DNA from: Candidatus Aerophobota bacterium
Lineage (GTDB): Bacteria > Aerophobota > Aerophobia > Aerophobales > JAGHCO01
Direction: 5' to 3'
Assembly: GCA_021160405.1 (NCBI GenBank)
Contig: JAGHCO010000177.1
Coordinates: 1 to 12,095 of the forward strand
Length of the DNA: 12,095 nt
The position numbers were made by a program, and so were the translations under genes. Positions 5,812 through 11,690 of the stretch are shown one piece after another (within the stretch, counting starts at the first letter, position 1; each line of letters opens with the position of its first letter). The notes under the pieces are model-generated. The model ran no database searches, was not told the origin of the DNA, and saw nothing but the letters and a program-made list of their open reading frames with translations.

Positions 5812-6945
5812 TTAAAATACCTCTTCTTCTTCCATCTCTTTTTCCATGTCGGAATTAAACCAGCTCTTGTCTTCCTTTTCTATATTTCTATTTTTCGAGC
5901 TAACTCGTCTCTCCTTGATAATAACATGAAAAACTCTCCCATCTTCAAGCTCAAAGAAATCTTCATACACATCATCTTCCCACTCCATCTCTTCAAAAGT
6001 GAGGTTGATAAACTGAGCAAATACTTTTGCGAGTTCATATCTTTCATCCACATCTTTAATCTTCGACGGATCAACTGGTTCACAGCCTTCATTTACAAAG
6101 TCCATTATTTTATCCTGATGTAGTTCTTCTTCCTCTTCTTCTTTAGCTGGTTCTAAAGTGTACCCTCCTAATGGATTCCTCTTTGCTGGTGGTTCTTCTA
6201 CCTTGTGAAGCCTTTCTTTTTTCTTTTTAGGTTCCTCATCTTGAGATTTTTCATTCTCCTCAGCAAAATCGTCCTGGATCACCTCACCATGTTTTTTTAC
6301 ATAGTCCAGAATATCTTTGGCTCTCTGAGCTAATTCATCAGGATTATTTTCATCTAAATCAGAAACTTCAAGATCTACTTTAGATTCTCGATCTTCGGAT
6401 TTTTGCCCTGATCGGCTGGAATGCTTTCTAGTCCTGGGATAGCGTTTACCATCTTTTCCCACAAACTCATTCAGTTGGGGAATTTCCCCAACTGATTCCA
6501 ACTCCTCTCGTATCTCTCGGGCTGTTTTATGGTCAATTCCCACGTCCTCTGCAATCCACCTATCAGATCTTTCTGGGTATCTTTCAAGGTACAACATTAC
6601 AACTTTTCTTTTTTCTTTTCTGGTGAGTTGTTTGCCGTGCCTAAGATTTGCAAATGCTGCCATCCATTTAGCATCTTCATAGGTTCCATAGGTATAGATA
6701 GCATTTAATTCTTCAAGGCCCGCTCTTTTTGCCGCAGTTAATCGGTGAAAGCCATCTATTAAAAGACGACCATTTCCCTTTACTTCGCAAACTTTAATCG
6801 GATCGACACCAAAGCCGTTCTCATACCTTTCCTGAAGCTGCCGTATCCAATCCTCATCTAGTTTCTCTCTGAACATTAAAGCATCATCCATCACAATGCT
6901 ATCAATTCTAATCTTGGATACCCCGTTGTTTTGTATAACTTCCAT
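5812..6945 (-). CDS. ParB/StrR-like DNA-binding protein with acidic C-terminal tail
   Basis: The protein has 377 residues. I start it at ATG 6945 because AGGAGG is seven bases upstream; the longer in-frame extension to 7008 has no ribosome site. Residues 12-100 form a ParB-type N-terminal domain, with LLIDGFHRLTAAKRAG (61-76) in the place of the ParB box-II arginine motif. A helical region with a helix-turn-helix follows (SDRWIAEDVGIDHKTAREIREEL, 127-149), and then VGKDGKRYP (162-170), a signature of StrR-like ParB-domain regulators. The rest is low-complexity and strongly charged, with KKKK and EEEEE runs and a small ordered block near residues 285-350. No parA neighbour is present, so a regulator or DNA-organising role is more likely than partition. 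ParB-domain CTPase or nuclease activity cannot be judged from sequence alone. Confidence 0.85.
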   Translation of the reverse strand: MEVIQNNGVSKIRIDSIVMDDALMFREKLDEDWIRQLQERYENGFGVDPIKVCEVKGNGRLLIDGFHRLTAAKRAGLEELNAIYTYGTYEDAKWMAAFANLRHGKQLTRKEKRKVVMLYLERYPERSDRWIAEDVGIDHKTAREIREELESVGEIPQLNEFVGKDGKRYPRTRKHSSRSGQKSEDRESKVDLEVSDLDENNPDELAQRAKDILDYVKKHGEVIQDDFAEENEKSQDEEPKKKKERLHKVEEPPAKRNPLGGYTLEPAKEEEEEELHQDKIMDFVNEGCEPVDPSKIKDVDERYELAKVFAQFINLTFEEMEWEDDVYEDFFELEDGRVFHVIIKERRVSSKNRNIEKEDKSWFNSDMEKEMEEEEVF

Positions 6946-7060
6946 TATCTTACCTCCTAAGTAGCTTTTATCTTTCGCAAAGACAATAATATATCCAATA
7001 AAAAACAAGCATGAGCTTTTTAAGCTTTTTTGATAGGATGCTTTCAGGTAGGCACTGTCA

Positions 7061-7090
7061 CATGTAGGAAATTTTTGATTTTATGTCAAG
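7061..7090 (-). promoter_or_regulatory. Promoter or regulator site upstream of the parB-like gene, second copy of the shared element
   Basis: The minus strand has a perfect -35 TTGACA (7089-7084) and a weak -10 TACATG (7066-7061) at a 17-base spacing. Bases 7090-7069 match the element before the methyltransferase at 21 of 22 positions, while the flanking sequences differ. The site follows directly on the hairpin at 7094-7128, so a terminated unit abuts a new one. The leader to ATG 6945 is about 110 bases and AT-rich; I see no riboswitch-like fold or small frame with a ribosome site in it. Confidence 0.55.
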
Positions 7091-7093
7091 CGA

Positions 7094-7128
7094 GGTAGCC
7101 CCCCGCAAAGATTTGAACGGGGGCTACC
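7094..7128 (-). terminator. GC-rich hairpin at the end of the 128-residue gene
   Basis: GGTAGCCCCC and GGGGGCTACC form a perfect 10-base-pair stem around a 15-base loop. The TAG stop of the gene at 7124 lies inside the stem. The stem is very GC-rich against the AT-rich surroundings. No U-tract follows; instead the TTGACA of the next promoter comes within five bases. I read it as a terminator or insulator between two transcription units. Confidence 0.6.
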
Positions 7129-7510
7129 ACATCTTACCTAAAATAATTATTCTCGCTATAAGAAACGCTACAACAAGAGCATCAAGGTGAGTATATTCTA
7201 CTCTATTTCTCTCTAATCTATCTTTAACCAGAGAGATAAGTTTTAGGCCTCTCTCTTTCCATACTTCATCTTCCAGTAATATCTTAAGTTCTCTTTGCAC
7301 TTTAGCTTTATCAGCAGACCCCTTTAGTGTATCAGTTGAAATCTTCATATTCTCAAGATATTCAGCAAATCTTATCTCCCTATCGCTTCCAGGAGGCTCC
7401 ATACTAAGACCCATTCTGGATACTTCTTTTGCTATCTTAGGATCCACACTAAGCTTTCGCGCCAGCTCTTCTCTTCTCTCAGGCAAAATTATTAATTCTA
7501 ATTTACTCAC
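7124..7510 (-). CDS. Unknown helical protein with hydrophobic C-terminus, 128 aa
   Basis: I do not recognise this protein. GTG 7510 is the likely start, since GAGGTG lies seven bases upstream; a TTG six bases earlier overlaps that site. Most of the chain is charged helix (PERREELARKLSVDPKIAKEVSR, then a Lys/Glu-rich middle). The last 20 or so residues, LDALVVAFLIARIIILGKMW, are hydrophobic with a single internal Arg, consistent with a C-terminal membrane-associated or amphipathic helix. It has its own promoter just upstream and ends in a GC-rich hairpin, so it appears to be a single-gene unit. A tail-anchored membrane protein or a protein with a buried C-terminal helix would both fit. Confidence 0.7.
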   Translation of the reverse strand: MSKLELIILPERREELARKLSVDPKIAKEVSRMGLSMEPPGSDREIRFAEYLENMKISTDTLKGSADKAKVQRELKILLEDEVWKERGLKLISLVKDRLERNRVEYTHLDALVVAFLIARIIILGKMW

Positions 7511-7535
7511 CTTCAATCACCTCACTTTCACACTT

Positions 7536-7564
7536 ATCTTACGACAAAGAGCAGAATTTGACAA
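7536..7564 (-). promoter_or_regulatory. Sigma-70-type promoter for the 128-residue gene
   Basis: On the minus strand TTGTCA (7564-7559) and TAAGAT (7541-7536) are separated by 17 bases, five and four matches to the bacterial -35 and -10. The expected start near 7529 leaves a leader of about 20 bases holding the GAGGTG ribosome site. The promoter begins 10 bases after the RNase HI stop codon. Confidence 0.5.
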
Positions 7565-7573
7565 ATTTTAGAC

Positions 7574-8047
7574 TCACCTGATCGCTCTAGGGCTGTTCTT
7601 TTCTTTCTCTTTCAAGTAACACCCATAAGCTACTCGCGAGAGCATATCTGCTTTTTTGTTCTTTTCCCTTGGTATCCACCTGTACTCTATATTAAATAGG
7701 CTTGATAGGCATTTTGCTTTTTTAAATAAGGGCAAAAGCCTTTCCGAAAGAACTCTCCAGTTTCCCTTGAGTTGATTTATAAGAAGTTGGCTATCACTTT
7801 TCACAATGACTTTGGTAGCTTTTTTATCCAAATCCCGCTTTTTTAACCAGGAAAGAGCCTCTATCACTGCAGTATACTCTGCTACATTGTTGGTCATCCC
7901 ATCGCCTTCCCCTAACCAATCACATCCACATTTTATCTCTTTACCATTTTGAAAAATGGTATATCCGTAAGTTGCAATACCTTTTGGATTTGGCTCACAC
8001 AAACCATCACAGTAAACTTCAATTCTTTCAAGTTTTCTTTTTTGCAT
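7574..8047 (-). CDS. rnhA: Ribonuclease HI
   Basis: The protein has 157 residues and degrades RNA in RNA-DNA hybrids, for example replication primers or R-loops. The carboxylates are all present: Asp14 in VYCDGLCEPNP, Glu57 in NNVAEYTAVIEAL, Asp85 in VKSDSQLLINQL and Asp134 in REKNKKADMLSR. The last block has the form seen in bacterial and archaeal enzymes without the E. coli-type His loop (there GHxxxxxNERCD). The preferred start is ATG 8047, with GAGGG upstream; an in-frame ATG at 8062 has no site. The start overlaps the zinc-ribbon gene by 20 bases, so the two are probably coupled. It belongs to the replication functions of the element. Confidence 0.93.
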   Translation of the reverse strand: MQKRKLERIEVYCDGLCEPNPKGIATYGYTIFQNGKEIKCGCDWLGEGDGMTNNVAEYTAVIEALSWLKKRDLDKKATKVIVKSDSQLLINQLKGNWRVLSERLLPLFKKAKCLSSLFNIEYRWIPREKNKKADMLSRVAYGCYLKEKEKNSPRAIR

Positions 8048-8171
8048 GGAACCCACCCTCATTAATTTCTAAGATAAACTCTTTTTTGCAGTAAATACAT
8101 CGGTTTTTACCTCTGCTCCAATAAGCAGAATACATCAATTTCTTACAGTATGGGCATTTCACACTTTGCAT
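8028..8171 (-). CDS. Zinc-ribbon microprotein, 47 aa
   Basis: This gene is easily missed because it is short and overlaps both neighbours. ATG 8171 has AAGGAG six bases upstream, one of the best ribosome sites in the window, lying inside the end of the 70-residue gene; the TGA is at 8028, 20 bases into RNase HI. The sequence starts MQSVKCPYCKK and continues to NRCIYCKKEF, giving two CxxC knuckles, Cys6/Cys9 and Cys25/Cys28, 15 residues apart. That is a complete four-cysteine zinc ribbon. Such small ribbons in viral genomes bind nucleic acid or adapt host machinery, including RNA polymerase. The specific target is unknown. Coupling with RNase HI suggests co-expression. Confidence 0.82.
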   Translation of the reverse strand: MQSVKCPYCKKLMYSAYWSRGKNRCIYCKKEFILEINEGGFHAKKKT

Positions 8172-8355
8172 CTTTATCTCCTTGAATATCAGTAGGAATA
8201 ATTTCTATGACTTTTTTACTAACTCGCGCTTCTAGGTTTTGGGGAAGTAAAAGCATCAAATAATCTTTTCTAACCCCCTTTTCCTTTCGAAGCATCATTA
8301 GGTAAGTTTTGCCATTCAAAGAAACCTTAATACTCCTTTTATTTTTCATAGTCAT
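8143..8355 (-). CDS. Unknown small protein, 70 aa
   Basis: I do not recognise this protein. ATG 8355 follows the ruvB-like stop by one base and has GGAG seven bases upstream, within the end of that gene. The sequence is basic at the N-terminus (MTMKNKRSIKVSLNGKTYLM) and has the hydrophobic-alternating look of a beta-rich fold (IKVSLNGKTYLMML, YLMLLLP, VSKKVIEIIP). It carries no catalytic motif or membrane helix. It overlaps the zinc-ribbon gene by 29 bases. Tight packing between ruvB, the zinc ribbon and RNase HI suggests an accessory in nucleic-acid metabolism, but that is context only. Confidence 0.65.
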   Translation of the reverse strand: MTMKNKRSIKVSLNGKTYLMMLRKEKGVRKDYLMLLLPQNLEARVSKKVIEIIPTDIQGDKDAKCEMPIL

Positions 8356-8356
8356 T

Positions 8357-9316
8357 TTAAAACTCCACGTTTTTTAAATATCCTATCCCTTTATTTGTTA
8401 TCTCTCGCCCTTTGGATGTTCTTTTTACAAGCCCAAGTTGAACTAAATATGGTTCTATTGTTCTTATAGTACTTGCTGAAAGTTCTGTTTGGGCGATAAG
8501 TGGTTTTAACCCCATCCTACCTTGCTCTTTCAAACATTTTAGAACTCTGTAATCCTGCCTTGTCAGTCCAAGATCATCTATTAACAAAAGATCCCAGGTC
8601 TTTTTAGCTATTGACATTGTTATCCTGCTACCCTCGGCAAGTGCAACTGATTCTAATCTTTCTAAAAGAGATAAGGATCTTCTGGGAACGCCCCTACTTC
8701 TTTTAGCTATCTCATCCAGAACCTCATCATCTATATCCACTAAGAGTTTTTTCCTAGCTTTTTGTATAATCTCTCTTATCTCTTTTTCTGAATACTTATC
8801 CAGGTACACCTCCAGTCCAAATCTATTTCTAAATGGTATCTCAAGATCGCCTTCTCTTGTAGTTGCACCGATTACAATTAGTCCTTTTAGAGTTACCCTT
8901 TCTAACCTTTTACCTGTTATTTTTTCATACTCAGTGGTAAAATCCCTAACATCCAGTATCCCATCTTCCATAACAAGATAGAACTCTTCCTGGACCTTCA
9001 TTGGCATCTCATGAATTTCATCAACAAAAAGGATATACTGCGGGTTACCATTGATAATAGGGATAGCATTGAATATATCTTTATTGCTGGTGAGCCTTTT
9101 GGCTTGAACCATCGATATTGGAGCACCGAGTTCATTGGCAACCGCCCAGGCTAAAGTTGTTTTACCACATCCCGAAGGCCCTAAAAATAATGTGTGAGGC
9201 ATCTTCTTTTTGTAATTTGAGTTTTTTACCGCTGCAATCTCTAAAGATAAAATCTTTTTTGCCTGATTCTGTCCAATAACATCAGATAAGTATTTAGGGC
9301 GAAATCTGTTAAGCAT
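8357..9316 (-). CDS. ruvB: RuvB-like Holliday junction branch-migration ATPase
   Basis: The protein has 319 residues and matches RuvB along its whole length. It opens with RFRPKYLSDVIGQNQAKK, then Walker A GPSGCGKT (46-53), Walker B LFVDEIHE (96-103), the MEDGILD block, sensor 1 GATTREG (150-156), the arginine-finger segment FRNRFG (162-167) and sensor 2 GVPRRSL. The C-terminal winged helix ends EPYLVQLGLVKRTSKGREIT, equivalent to the RuvB EPYLIQxGxxxRTPRGR end. In cells RuvB hexamers pump DNA through a RuvA-bound junction. There is no ruvA in the window, while ruvC is present, so it may act alone, use host RuvA, or have a different partner. AGGAGG lies five bases before ATG 9316, overlapping the upstream stop codon. 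Confidence 0.93.
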   Translation of the reverse strand: MLNRFRPKYLSDVIGQNQAKKILSLEIAAVKNSNYKKKMPHTLFLGPSGCGKTTLAWAVANELGAPISMVQAKRLTSNKDIFNAIPIINGNPQYILFVDEIHEMPMKVQEEFYLVMEDGILDVRDFTTEYEKITGKRLERVTLKGLIVIGATTREGDLEIPFRNRFGLEVYLDKYSEKEIREIIQKARKKLLVDIDDEVLDEIAKRSRGVPRRSLSLLERLESVALAEGSRITMSIAKKTWDLLLIDDLGLTRQDYRVLKCLKEQGRMGLKPLIAQTELSASTIRTIEPYLVQLGLVKRTSKGREITNKGIGYLKNVEF

Positions 9317-9325
9317 AAATTCCTC

Positions 9326-9868
9326 CTAAAGTCCAAGTTGTTTTTCCATCTCGACTGTATCTTTCAGCCTTGCAATATGAAAAAGACAAGATGCTACCCC
9401 CCGGATGAACCTTTGAAAATCGGGTGTGCCTTGCGCTTTGTCAAAACAGGCTGCTAAAGTGGAAATCCACTTTTTTATTCCCACCTTACCTAATTTTTCA
9501 AAAGAGGCCTCTTTATCTTCCTCTGGAATGCCCTGGGAGAAAATATTGAAAAGTACATCCTCATCTATCCTTTCAATAACATCCTTGAAATCCACTCCAA
9601 CACCTACCTTACCTTTCTCTTTATCCAGTTCTTCATTTATTCCAGTAAGTTTATAAAGCAGGCTAATTTCCCCATCAATAAAATCACGAAATTCATCATC
9701 TATATCCTCATCGAAGTATCTACCAACGATATTTGCCAATTTTTTTATTCCCATCTTTTGAAGAATATTAGCAAGTGCTCTTTGATCTTTAAAAAATAAT
9801 GGTTTCTCAAACAAACTTATCAGTGTTTCTTCGTTAATTGCTCTGATAACATCTTCAAACCTTGCCAT
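9326..9868 (-). CDS. Unknown protein with two tandem copies of a ~75-residue domain
   Basis: The protein has 180 residues. ATG 9868 has AAGGAG seven bases upstream; a longer frame to 9907 runs into the hairpin and has no site. Residues 4-76 and 94-167 are clear duplicates: FEDVIRAINEETLISLFE aligns with FKDVIERIDEDVLFNIFS, QKMGIKKLANIV with GKVGIKKWISTL, and FRDFIDGEISLLYKL with FQRFIRGVASCLFHI. Each unit is all-helical and acidic, and a linker rich in Gly and Lys separates them. I do not recognise the fold. The C-terminus, MEKQLGL, faintly resembles a clamp-binding tail (QLxL). It lies just upstream of ruvB with the ribosome site of ruvB overlapping its stop, so a partner or regulator of RuvB is a fair inference. 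Confidence 0.75.
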   Translation of the reverse strand: MARFEDVIRAINEETLISLFEKPLFFKDQRALANILQKMGIKKLANIVGRYFDEDIDDEFRDFIDGEISLLYKLTGINEELDKEKGKVGVGVDFKDVIERIDEDVLFNIFSQGIPEEDKEASFEKLGKVGIKKWISTLAACFDKAQGTPDFQRFIRGVASCLFHIARLKDTVEMEKQLGL

Positions 9869-9897
9869 CAAATATCTCCTTTGTACTGAAAAGTTAA

Positions 9898-9917
9898 GGC
9901 TCCCCAAAGGGGGAGCC
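9898..9917 (-). terminator. GC-rich hairpin after the second paralogous small gene
   Basis: GGCTCCCC and GGGGAGCC form a perfect 8-base-pair stem with a four-base loop, 10 bases after the TAA at 9928. On the minus strand it is followed by TTAACTTTTC, a broken T-tract; on the plus strand by CCTTTTT, a better one, but no plus-strand gene leads into it. It probably reduces read-through into the duplicated-domain gene, whose ribosome site begins shortly afterwards. Confidence 0.6.
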
Positions 9918-9927
9918 CCTTTTTACC

Positions 9928-10116
9928 TTAAAATTTCTCCTCTAACTTTTCTCCGGGATTTGCCTCTTTGAGCTTTCTTAAAATTTCTTCAAGTTCTCGG
10001 GTGGAATACTGCCAAATGCCTTGTCGATGGCACGCAGAAAAGAGCTTGTCCCAGCTTAACCCTATCCTACTTAAATTCTCGGCTATTTTAGAAACCACCA
10101 AAGCCCTTCTTGACAC
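9928..10116 (-). CDS. Small protein paralogous to the one at 11429-11662, 62 aa
   Basis: I start this gene at GTG 10116, preceded by AAAGGGGG at five bases. The start is confirmed by the paralogue: SRRALVVSKIAENLSRIG aligns without gaps with DKRSQIVEKIAKELSRVG at its N-terminus. The shared pattern is IxxKIAxxLSRxGxxWxxLFxxxxxxGxxxxSxxELExILxxLKxA, probably three helices. This copy stops soon after the conserved region, while the other has an additional basic tail. It contains no enzyme motif. It lies 41 bases downstream of the GHKL ATPase-protease gene, whose other side carries the paralogue, so both may be partners or adaptors of that protein. Confidence 0.75.
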   Translation of the reverse strand: MSRRALVVSKIAENLSRIGLSWDKLFSACHRQGIWQYSTRELEEILRKLKEANPGEKLEEKF

Positions 10117-10157
10117 TTTAACCCCCTTTGTCTTTTGCGCGCCCCCAAATAAAAGTA

Positions 10158-11432
10158 CTATCTTGATATAATTGCTTTCAAAACATCTTTCCATACCTCC
10201 CCGTAAACCTGATTAAATTCTGGTGTATTGTCAGGTAGGCCGTATTTCACATGCACTATCTCATGCACTAAAGCTTCTATCATGGATATCTCATCGAGAG
10301 ATAATTTTTTATCAAGATAAATAGTCCCCTTTTTACTCATAGCGTATGCTTTTGCAAATGGGTTGTTAAGCTTTATCCTGAACCAGTGAACCGAGGCAGG
10401 TTTTCCCAAGCCAATATACACTTTTTTAAACGTTGGATACCTTTTAATATCAATAGGTCCTTTATCTTCCCACTGAAATTCTTTTATTCTTTCAATAACA
10501 TCTTTATCAGATTCAACTAATTCCTCAAACATATTTTTACATCCCCAAGGCACTCTTACCACTTTGTATCCGAAATACTCCACTTCTTCTCTTAATCTCT
10601 CATCAGTTTCTACCACCGCTTTACCACCAAAAACCAATCTCCAAGCTTCTTCCCAGAGCTCAACATTTTCTTTCGGTATATCCCATGCATGGATAATAGC
10701 CGATGATTCTAAAACATCCTGATTTTGGAGATTTTTTATGAAATTGTGAATGATAGATAAGCTATCTACCCCTGCTATGGCTTTTCCTACAGCTCTTTTT
10801 AAAGAGTAATCATCTATTATGTCTCTATCTCTGTTTATAGTTAGATCATTGAAGTTGTAGCCCCACAAGCTATTTTTCATCTCGCGCACAAATATTCCCC
10901 TGTAGTAAATTTTGCCTTTATACTCATCTTCGATTAGAATTTCTCTCAAGGGATCATAGTTTTCGTTTAAAACTAAAATTCTTTCTCTAATAAGATCCCA
11001 CTCATCCAAGCTTACATTTTGCACCTTGACTTCTGTCCCATTTTCCCTTGTACCATCTTTTTCTACCTGGAAGGCAAGAACATTGCTGTTAAAATATTTG
11101 CTTTTGGTGATTGTAGGAATATAAGTTTTACCCTGAGAAGTTATAACTACTGGATAACCACTTCTCACTAAGGCCAGTGATCCAAACTTAAGTCCTTCTC
11201 CAAACTGGCCAATAGTTTTATCATCTCTGGCTTTAGTGGTATATCCTATCAAAAATGCCTCGGTGCTAAATCCTGAGCCTGTATCCTCTATTGTAAGAGT
11301 TTTTATTTGAGAATCGTAAGCTATTTTTTTAATCCCTGCATCCAAAGCGTTCTGGATTATCTCTCTTGTTCCCTCCCAAAACCCCCAGCTGGGAAGATAA
11401 TCTGCTTTTACACTTATTTCAATCGTTTTCAC
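10158..11432 (-). CDS. GHKL (Hsp90-type) ATPase fused to HExxH metalloprotease-like domain
   Basis: The protein has 424 residues. The N-terminal part has all GHKL ATP-binding boxes: REIIQNALDA (23-32, with Glu24, Asn28 and Asp31), TIEDTGSGF (47-55) and GQFGEGLKFGSLAL (75-88). YYRGIFVREM...GYNFNDLTINRDRDII (176-206) resembles the S5/transducer fold that follows the ATP site in Hsp90, MutL and type II topoisomerases. The C-terminus has ALVHEIVHVKYG (387-398), a zinc-metalloprotease HExxH site with His390, Glu391 and His394; Glu406 or Glu412 in TPEFNQVYGEVW could be the third ligand. The GTG start overlaps the upstream stop (GTGA) with GGAGG five bases before. It may remodel and cleave protein substrates, or be a RIIA-like phage factor; the substrate is unknown. 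Confidence 0.88.
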   Translation of the reverse strand: MKTIEISVKADYLPSWGFWEGTREIIQNALDAGIKKIAYDSQIKTLTIEDTGSGFSTEAFLIGYTTKARDDKTIGQFGEGLKFGSLALVRSGYPVVITSQGKTYIPTITKSKYFNSNVLAFQVEKDGTRENGTEVKVQNVSLDEWDLIRERILVLNENYDPLREILIEDEYKGKIYYRGIFVREMKNSLWGYNFNDLTINRDRDIIDDYSLKRAVGKAIAGVDSLSIIHNFIKNLQNQDVLESSAIIHAWDIPKENVELWEEAWRLVFGGKAVVETDERLREEVEYFGYKVVRVPWGCKNMFEELVESDKDVIERIKEFQWEDKGPIDIKRYPTFKKVYIGLGKPASVHWFRIKLNNPFAKAYAMSKKGTIYLDKKLSLDEISMIEALVHEIVHVKYGLPDNTPEFNQVYGEVWKDVLKAIISR

Positions 11433-11662
11433 TCCTGCCTCCTTTCTCCATAAATTTTCTTCAGCCTATCTATTGGAGGCCTACCCTGTTTTCTTGAAGA
11501 TACTCTTGCTTTCTTTAGATCATTTAGAATATTTTCAAGTTCTTGATTGGAGCATTTAGAAAGTCCGCGCTTTTTGTAATGATAAAAAAGCTGAATCCAA
11601 TCTGCCCCCACCCTCGATAGCTCTTTTGCTATTTTTTCTACAATTTGTGATCTTTTATCCAA
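11429..11662 (-). CDS. Small basic protein paralogous to the one at 9928-10116, 77 aa
   Basis: TTG 11662 is the start, with GGGGAG five bases upstream. Residues 5-52 share the helical pattern of the downstream paralogue (IVEKIAKELSRVGADWIQLF, then SNQELENILNDLKKA). After it comes a basic tail, SSRKQGRPPIDRLKKIYGERRQE, in which GRPP resembles an AT-hook-like or nucleic-acid-contact element. Its stop codon overlaps the GTG of the ATPase-protease gene by four bases, so the two are translationally coupled and probably act together. I do not recognise the family. Confidence 0.75.
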   Translation of the reverse strand: MDKRSQIVEKIAKELSRVGADWIQLFYHYKKRGLSKCSNQELENILNDLKKARVSSRKQGRPPIDRLKKIYGERRQE

Positions 11663-11690
11663 ATTTTCTCCCCCTGGATAAAATTCTCAC

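Noticed and set aside
5880..6092. 70-codon minus-strand frame inside the parB-like gene
   Set aside because: It is out of frame within a charged low-complexity region, has no ribosome site, and overlaps a well-supported gene along its whole length.
6946..7008. N-terminal extension of the parB-like protein
   Set aside because: The extension has no ribosome site, whereas ATG 6945 has AGGAGG at seven bases.
7004..7032. AGCTT-TTT-AAGCT followed by T-run on the plus strand, as a terminator
   Set aside because: The stem is only five AT-rich base pairs and no plus-strand gene leads into it.
7100..7125. tRNA T-arm-like GTTCAAATC on the minus strand
   Set aside because: The flanking bases cannot form a T-stem, and no D-arm or anticodon arm is present. 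The sequence is the loop of a GC-rich hairpin.
10117..10194. 26-residue N-terminal extension of the second paralogous small protein
   Set aside because: It overlaps the end of the ATPase-protease gene, has no ribosome site, and the paralogue begins exactly at the GTG 10116 equivalent.
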